From Adineta steineri (lineage: Eukaryota > Rotifera > Eurotatoria > Adinetida > Adinetidae), in assembly GCA_905250115.1 (NCBI GenBank), contig CAJNOI010000075.1, positions 119,854-183,853 on the forward strand: DNA of 64,000 nucleotides, in the 5' to 3' direction. The notes beneath the pieces are model-generated. The model made no database searches and was not told where the DNA came from. It worked only from the letters and a program-made list of their open reading frames with translations. The translations under genes and the position numbers were made by a program. Below, piece after piece: positions 57,479-64,000 of this stretch; position 1 is the stretch's first letter, and every line of letters starts with the position of its first letter.

Positions 57479-57775
57479 TTAAACAGATGTATCGTCTTTC
57501 GATAGATCATCAATAAACGGTATTTGAGAATATAAAACAGAATGTTCATGAAAATTTAGATTGTCATCGGTGTTCATTTGTATACTATGATAAATTAACT
57601 GTAAATTTATGACTGCATCAGGAGTTGAACATGCAATTTGTTGAAGTTCAATACGATAACGACGATAACGTCGACGAGCAATTATTAAACGAATTACCAT
57701 TGGAAGAAGTCCACATAATAGAAATGAAGAAAAGATCATTATTAAAGCTAAAATAAACCAATTGTCTATTGGCAT
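57479..57775 (-). CDS. Small single-span membrane protein (98 aa)
   Basis: Intronless ORF. One membrane span near the N-terminus (NWFILALIMIFSSFLLCGLL) is followed by an Arg-rich juxtamembrane stretch (IARRRYRRYRIEL) and a polar cytosolic tail. The positive-inside pattern suggests the N-terminus is outside. No family is recognised. Composition and length look coding. Tight spacing to SRD5A3 may mean co-transcription. Confidence 0.6.
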   Translation of the reverse strand: MPIDNWFILALIMIFSSFLLCGLLPMVIRLIIARRRYRRYRIELQQIACSTPDAVINLQLIYHSIQMNTDDNLNFHEHSVLYSQIPFIDDLSKDDTSV

Positions 57776-58599
57776 TATGAAATTGGTGATAGTTAGTTAG
57801 AATGATGAATAACAGATGAAGATTGAGCACCATCGAGATAAACCTAAAGAAGAAGAAAATAAACATGTATATATAATTCTTAATTTTAAAAGCTAACAGT
57901 AATACAACAAACACATTTGTTAATCCGACTGTGTAGGTTTACACTGATGTTGTTTTTCAAATATTGATCAAGACTAGTTTGTTTCTATAAGTTAGGTGAA
58001 GGGCATTCTTTTTCTTTCTCCGGACTAATGTTAAATGATCATTTCATGCTCTCGTCACAAAGCTTTCATTCTGGAAATTTCCGTCGTGTTGTTACGATTA
58101 ATTCCTCTACATGTTTATATAGACGCATGCAACATTTAAAAAAGAAAATCTTACTTATTTTCATCGACAATCTAATATTGGAGTAGTGCCAATGATATAA
58201 ATGCAGTGAATATTAGCATATCCAAAAGAAAGAAGCTGAAAAACAAGATAATAATCATATTGTAAATGAGAACATATGTTATCATTTTATTGAATAATGT
58301 AAAATAGAACATTTTTTTTAAAAAAAAAAAGAAGAAACCTTTGCAAACACAGATCTTTATAAATCAATTTTCTACTGTTCACTCTAAGAAAAACAAATTG
58401 AAAATAATAAATCAAGAAGGACACAAAAAAATAGTATAATATTGATTAACTAATAACATTGTTCACAAGAACACCAGGTTATTTTTCTTTCTTTTTCTTT
58501 TTAATAATTACAACAAAACCTTATTTCTATTGCTCTATCTGACTAACTAATATAAAAAAAAGAAGAGTCAAATAAAAACGATAGAAATTTTTTTATTTT
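57776..58599. other. Intergenic, no gene seen
   Basis: AT-rich DNA between the small membrane-protein start and the carrier stop. A CTTCTTCTTTAG acceptor-like site near 57845 may belong to a leader exon. Nothing else is supported. Confidence 0.45.
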
Positions 58600-61500
58600 T
58601 TATTTATTATTTATATTAGCCATTGTTCCACTATGTGAATTATTGATTGTTGGTGGTGCTGGTATATCACCATTACTTGCTGTGACTAATGTATTAGTTT
58701 TTTTTTGTTTCGATTCTGCTAAAATAACTTTATAACATTTTTGTACAAGTGGCATTGTAAATAATAATAATGCAGGCAATGCTGTGCCAATGCCAATAGC
58801 ATAATAAGTTCTATCATAAGATTTATATAGATCAGCAATAAAACCTATTTTGAAAATTTATATTTAAAAATCAAATAATAAATTGTTTTGATATTACCTA
58901 GTGTAGGCGGACCCAGTAGAGATGAAATACCTTGACAAAGAAGTAGCATACCATAAGCATTTGCAAAATTTTGTGTACCAGCAAATTTAATACATAATAT
59001 TGGCATTAATACTTCTTGGGCACATTGTAAAAAACCAGTAAAGACCATCAGTGGCATTAAAAATGAATAAGAAATCATGGCATATGGAATGAGTAATTGA
59101 GAAAGACCGGCAATACACAATGAAGTAGCATATATATAAAGTGGTGAAATCCTATAACAGAATGATATTATTTTATATTTTAATTACACATAATCGATAT
59201 GATCAATTTATTTGTGCGAAGAAAAATATAGAAAAACTTTAATAAAACGAAATAAACAGGAATTAATTTAGTGCTGTTTAATGCACAAACATATAATAAA
59301 TACAACACGTCATTATTGCCGTGAAAAAGCGTCTATTCAAGCAATGGTAAGAGGTCCACCCAATTCCCGTATGTTAAACTTCTACAATAACTTCATAACA
59401 TACTACGACGAATTCATAAATTTCTGTAACGAACATCATACTACAGAAGAGGCATAACAAGACGAAGAAAAATAAATAAATTAACAGTCATGTCTTTTAA
59501 AATTAATATTTATTCTGTTCTTCTTTTCCTTTTAATTTTCTTATATTTAACTTAGAAATGGTATTCAATTTAGTTATGTTTTTTTCTTATTCACTTGATA
59601 AACTTAAAGTAAGTTTGTCATATGATTCAAACAGATAAAACAATTTGTCAAACTTAGATAAGACATTTACAAAACCATATATTATCACACAGAATGATCT
59701 GCACTGAGGTCATCATGATGATAAGTACATAGACAAAAAAAATAACATTCTATTCAACATATTAATATATTACCTTTTCGAATCTCCCATATATCCATAA
59801 CCAATTTCACCAAAAATAGCTATTACACCAACAGCGAAAATTAAATGTGAACCTTGTTCAGTTTTTAACTTATTGTCTTGCATATAATCAACAAGAAATG
59901 TCCATGTTGCATCATAAAAAATAGTTATCATAGTAACACATATACATAACAAAAGAAATGGTAATATACGTAAAACACGTAATAATTTACATATATCACG
60001 ATAAAGTAATTGAAAACAATTTTTCTTAGCTATTTCATCTTCATCTTCTTCTTCATCTTCTAAATAATCTTCAATATTTCCTGGTACTGTTACTGAACGA
60101 TGACGTTTTCTTCCAGCTATTTGAGGTGAATATAAATTTGGTAAACTTAAACTACGATCAATTGAAAAATGTAATGATTGTAATTTACATATATTTAAGA
60201 CACTTTCATAATTATAAATATTTTTTGAACATAATGCTAGATGTGAAAGATTTCCACGATTACAATGTAATGGATGATGATGATGATGATGATGTGTTGA
60301 ATGTGTACGAGTACTACTTGGTCCTGATGGAATATTAGGATGTTGATGATGAAGTGGATAATAAAGTACTACTGGTTTATTATCATTAGTAGTATACGTT
60401 GATAATCGACGTCCACGACGATGTGAACGAGGTTTTCGAGGATTCGTTGTAGTAGATGATTGTAAATTTGGACGAATAGATTTTTCAGTTGTTGATGGAG
60501 CTGTTTCAGCTAATGTTAAATCTCTATTGAAGGAAAAAACAAACAGCTTTTTTTGCTTGTCCAAGATAAATATAAATGAATGAACAGATTTATTCGAAAG
60601 AAGAATTTTTGAGCTGTGAAAAGAAGGTTATGAGAATTTCTTATTGAAGCAGAAAAAATGGTGTAGCATCCAAAAGAGACCTTTATCATCAGAGGGTATT
60701 AATGCTATGAAGCAAAAGATAGAATATGAATAAAAATAATACTCGTCTTATAATTATTTTTGTATGAGTTGAATTCTGAAGATTTTTTAAAAAATTTATT
60801 CTAATCTTATTTTTCATATCAGAAAATTCTGTTTTTTGTTTAAAACAATTTACTTGCAACTATTTGATCGTTCGACAATCGGTGGTACTTCAGCTGCACG
60901 ATCAATTTCATCCGTTTGTTCAATTTGTGTTGTTGATGATGATAATTTTTGTTCACTAAAATTTCTTTCTTCATGTTGTTGTTTTTCAAGATCCATTCGA
61001 TGTTGACGATATTCATTTTCTAATTGTTCACGAATAGCTAAGGGTAAACATATTTCAGATTTAGAATATTGATCAAGTAGTTCTTGTTTTGAAAATTGAT
61101 CATAAAAAAATATATCATCTGTTATTGATGGTTTATGTGTAAGTAAAGGTGTATTTGAATGAGCATGTACAGTGGCTACACCTGCTTCTTTGTTCGTTAC
61201 GGGAGAATCTGTAGTATCAATTGGATTCTCAGTTTGTTCGGGAGGTACAGCAGCTGCTGCCGCTGCAGCTGCTCCAGCTGCTGTCATTATTATTGTTGTT
61301 GTTTCATTTCCATTTTCAATTTCTTCTTCTTCTTCACCTAAATTTGATAATTATAAATGAAAATAATAAAGATTTTATATAGAAATCATTACCTTCTTCT
61401 TCATCATATTCATCTTCATCCCATTCAACTTCTCGAAATAAAGCACCAAATGCAACAATTGATAAAACAACACCAGAAAAAAGCATCATTGTACCATTCC

Positions 61501-62499
61501 ATTCGTATTTTGTAATTAATTTTTGTAATACAATAGCAAAAAAACATTGACCAAATGCTCCACCTATTAAAACAAAAAAACAAATTTTTACTAATAATAT
61601 TCTTAATTTTTCTCTACATACCACTTATTGTTACACCAGATGCAAACGATGGTTTCGCATCAAAATGTTCTGTTACAGCAACAACAGTGGAAACAAGTAC
61701 TAATGAATTTCCAAATGCATAACATATACCCATTGTTAAATAGAGTATTTTAAGTTGAGTGACAAATGAAGTTGCTAATAATGATAATGATGTTATAGTT
61801 CCACCGAGCATTGCAGTTTTACGATAACCAAATCTTGTTGTTGCTATTGATGCTATTGGACCACATAAACATGGTACAGCATTCATCATAGATTGAACTA
61901 ATGCAATACGTGATGAACCTTCATTAGGAAATTCTTCTTGTAAAGCAACAAATAAGATTGGAAAAACTGATGTTAATGCTTCACCTATTGAATAAGTTAA
62001 AAACGAAGCAATTAATACAACCCAACTCCAATTTGATTGATAATAAAAAAATTCACGCCATGGACTTAAAGCATCATTTAAACGTCGATTCAATGGTTTT
62101 GGTAGTAAACAACAACCACAACAACGTTCATTTTCGATTGGAATTACATGATCACCGGTTGTTGGCTTCTTCGAAGTGCCGTTATTCGTTTTGGAATACA
62201 GATCGGCTAAATTAAATTTTATATTAAAAATAAATTTTCTTTTTTTTGTGTTCTATACCTGAAGACGTTTTATCGTGTTGCTGATGAAGACTATCCGTCT
62301 TCACACTATCTATTGCTGGTGGTTCGTCGTTTATATGAGGATAATGGACACGTTTTTTATTTTTCGATGTATCAGCAGGTGTAGTTGAGTCAATTATCTC
62401 ATTTTTTCGTTCTTCTATTGTCGTCGTTGGACTCTCATCTTTTTCTTTGTTTTCATTGTCTTTTGAATAATACTCTTGACGCTTAGGTGATGACGACAT
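58600..62499 (-). CDS. MFS carrier, monocarboxylate-transporter-like (SLC16)
   Basis: Seven exons: 62259-62499, 61622-62206, 61393-61563, 60854-61337, 59774-60523, 58898-59151 and 58600-58844. Total 2,730 bp in frame, 909 aa. A charged N-terminal region of about 110 residues precedes TM1 (SNWSWVVLIASFLTYSIGEA), which matches a weak form of the SLC16 (D/E)GGWGW motif. The second SLC16 motif is seen near TM5 (EHFDAKPSFASGVTISGG). TM7-12 follow from about residue 683 (LPFLLLCICVTMITIFYDA...). The loop between TM6 and TM7 is about 360 residues, against some 30-100 in typical MCTs. It holds a poly-Ala run, an acidic patch, a seven-His run and Arg-rich stretches, spread over exons 4-5. It should move a small organic acid with H+; substrate unknown. 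Confidence 0.8.
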
Positions 62500-64000
62500 G
62501 ATGTTTATCGTTTGACAATAGATTATGTACTTTTACTTAGTTTAATAAAAGAAATAGATCGCACAATAATAAGGATGACAAATGAATGAAGATAATATTT
62601 ATATATATATATATAGATATATGCAATATGAATATATAACGAATAGAAGTAATAATATGTGAAGTATTTATTTGAATAAATATGTCAAAATTATTTCTAG
62701 GTAATATCACCAAATCTTAATAATATTTTTGAAATATTTGATATAATTCGAAGGCGATTATTGACATGTATAGGTGTTGATTTAAATGTTGAAACACTAT
62801 TGTAGAAACGTCTCATCGACGCGACAAGCGACGATAAGTCAATAGAATAAGAAGTGAAAGATTGTTCAATAACTATTCTATGAACATAAATTTCTGTTGA
62901 AATATTAAATTCGAAAGAATAAGATCAGAAATTAGAATAAAGATGTTACAAAATGTCACATATGACAATATTGAATATCTAAAAGAAGAAGAAGAAGAAT
63001 AATATAATACTAATAAGATCTAATTACAATTGTTTTTCTTATCAAGTGAATAATATATAAGACAAAACACAATATCATGGAAGAAAAAATATAAACATGT
63101 ATATATATACACTCACACCTCTAGTCGATATTCTTCATACATATTTGTCTCTACTAGGTATTTTTTCTATACTCTCTGGTAAGTATTAGCAAAAACAACA
63201 TTGATATGTACAACTGTATTTTTTTTCTCGTTGTTTTTATCTTTTTTTTCCCTCTTTCTATGCCCGAATTTTGTTTGTTCTCTTTTTTTTTCTATCGAGT
63301 CTATAGTTGTCGATTTTTGAGACATCGTCGACTAGAGAGTGTGCATTCTAACACTGATTGACTGACATGCAAGCCAAATGCAATAGATTACAATGTAATT
63401 TTTTTTTAATACGATAAGGACATTTGATAAAAAAATAAATAAAAATTTATACATATTCACTAATCAGAGCGGAAAAAAATAAACTCGAGAGAACGTGTAT
63501 GAATGTCTCGCAAAAAAATAAATTACGAGAAAAAAAAACGAACTTGCACTTTTTGTTTTTTTACTAGTAATAATACACTTGACAATTTTGTTAACATTAT
63601 AAAAAAAATAATATTTAATATTCATTAAAATATTATAATTATATGCATGAATCGGATGGATTCATATATTTCCATATAAGAGTCAAATCTTCTAACATAA
63701 TATTTAAATAGAAAAGGAATTTTTTATTTGATAAAAAAAAAAGAGAGACTTATCTACACTGTTAGATTACTTTAGATATTTATACTACTACGTAGTCAAG
63801 AAAGACTAATATTTATTAACAGATATAAATGTAATAATAGAAAAACAAGTTTTTTTCTGTTTTATAATAAAAAAATCTTGTTTTTTTTCTATTCAATATT
63901 ATTACTCAAGTATTGATTTAATCGAATATTTTTATAAGCTTAATATAACGATGTAAATATGTTATTTTTCAAAATTGATTACATCAAAATGATTCCTATA
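62500..64000. other. Intergenic, no gene seen
   Basis: AT-rich DNA upstream of the carrier gene, with poly-T and AT runs and a short GAAGAA tract near 62990. No supported exon, tRNA or repeat array up to the right edge. Confidence 0.5.

Overview
The window is nuclear DNA of an animal: AT-rich, with many genes split by short introns (mostly 40-200 bp, GT...AG) and genes packed mainly on the minus strand. Animal-only families (LYST, a metabotropic glutamate receptor, beta-1,4-galactosyltransferase, an FLRFamide neuropeptide precursor, SLC16- and SLC36-like carriers) make it a metazoan. Three traits point to a bdelloid rotifer, which is an inference: an intronless bacterial-type GH127 glycosidase between intron-rich genes, paired GPI-anchored arginine ADP-ribosyltransferases, and cistrons spaced 17-155 bp apart with splice acceptors just before the next start, as expected for spliced-leader trans-splicing. 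Exon joins were made by hand from splice sites, reading frame and protein similarity. Every multi-exon model listed keeps an open frame across all joins.

Layout. 1-3.3 kb: an unrecognised partial gene, a doubtful small membrane ORF, a secreted precursor ending in an amidated FLRF peptide (1083-1530), and an unrecognised two-exon gene. 3.3-7.7 kb: beta-1,4-galactosyltransferase, an amino-acid transporter and NDUFB4, all on the minus strand. With the 2336-3299 gene they form a candidate four-cistron operon. SERP1/RAMP4 (7941-8138) diverges from NDUFB4. 9.2-16.1 kb: a tandem duplication carrying two ADP-ribosyltransferase genes, one copy split by a MITE and the other holding a 10-N assembly gap. 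17.1-19.5 kb: an F-box/LRR gene 17 bp downstream of an ISY1-like gene. 20.4-30.1 kb: seven mu-class glutathione S-transferases in one direction, six with three exons and near-identical promoters, and one diverged and intronless. 30.8-32.4 kb: two paralogous, probably mitochondrial, single-span proteins, one with a nine-fold hexapeptide repeat. 32.8-34.7 kb: GH127. 35.1-47.6 kb: a complete 14-exon LYST gene (3,283 aa). 49.1-52.5 kb: a four-exon metabotropic glutamate receptor. 54.5-57.8 kb: an EF-hand protein resembling EFCAB2/DRC8, SRD5A3 and a small membrane protein. 58.6-62.5 kb: a seven-exon SLC16-like carrier with a very long central loop.

The genes do not form one pathway. Themes are detoxification (GST array), the secretory pathway and glycosylation (SERP1, SRD5A3 for dolichol, B4GALT), lysosome-related traffic (LYST) and neural signalling (FLRFamide, mGluR). 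Non-autonomous foldback elements sit in several introns. Two of them share a GGGTGTGGGTG-type core that resembles telomere repeat.
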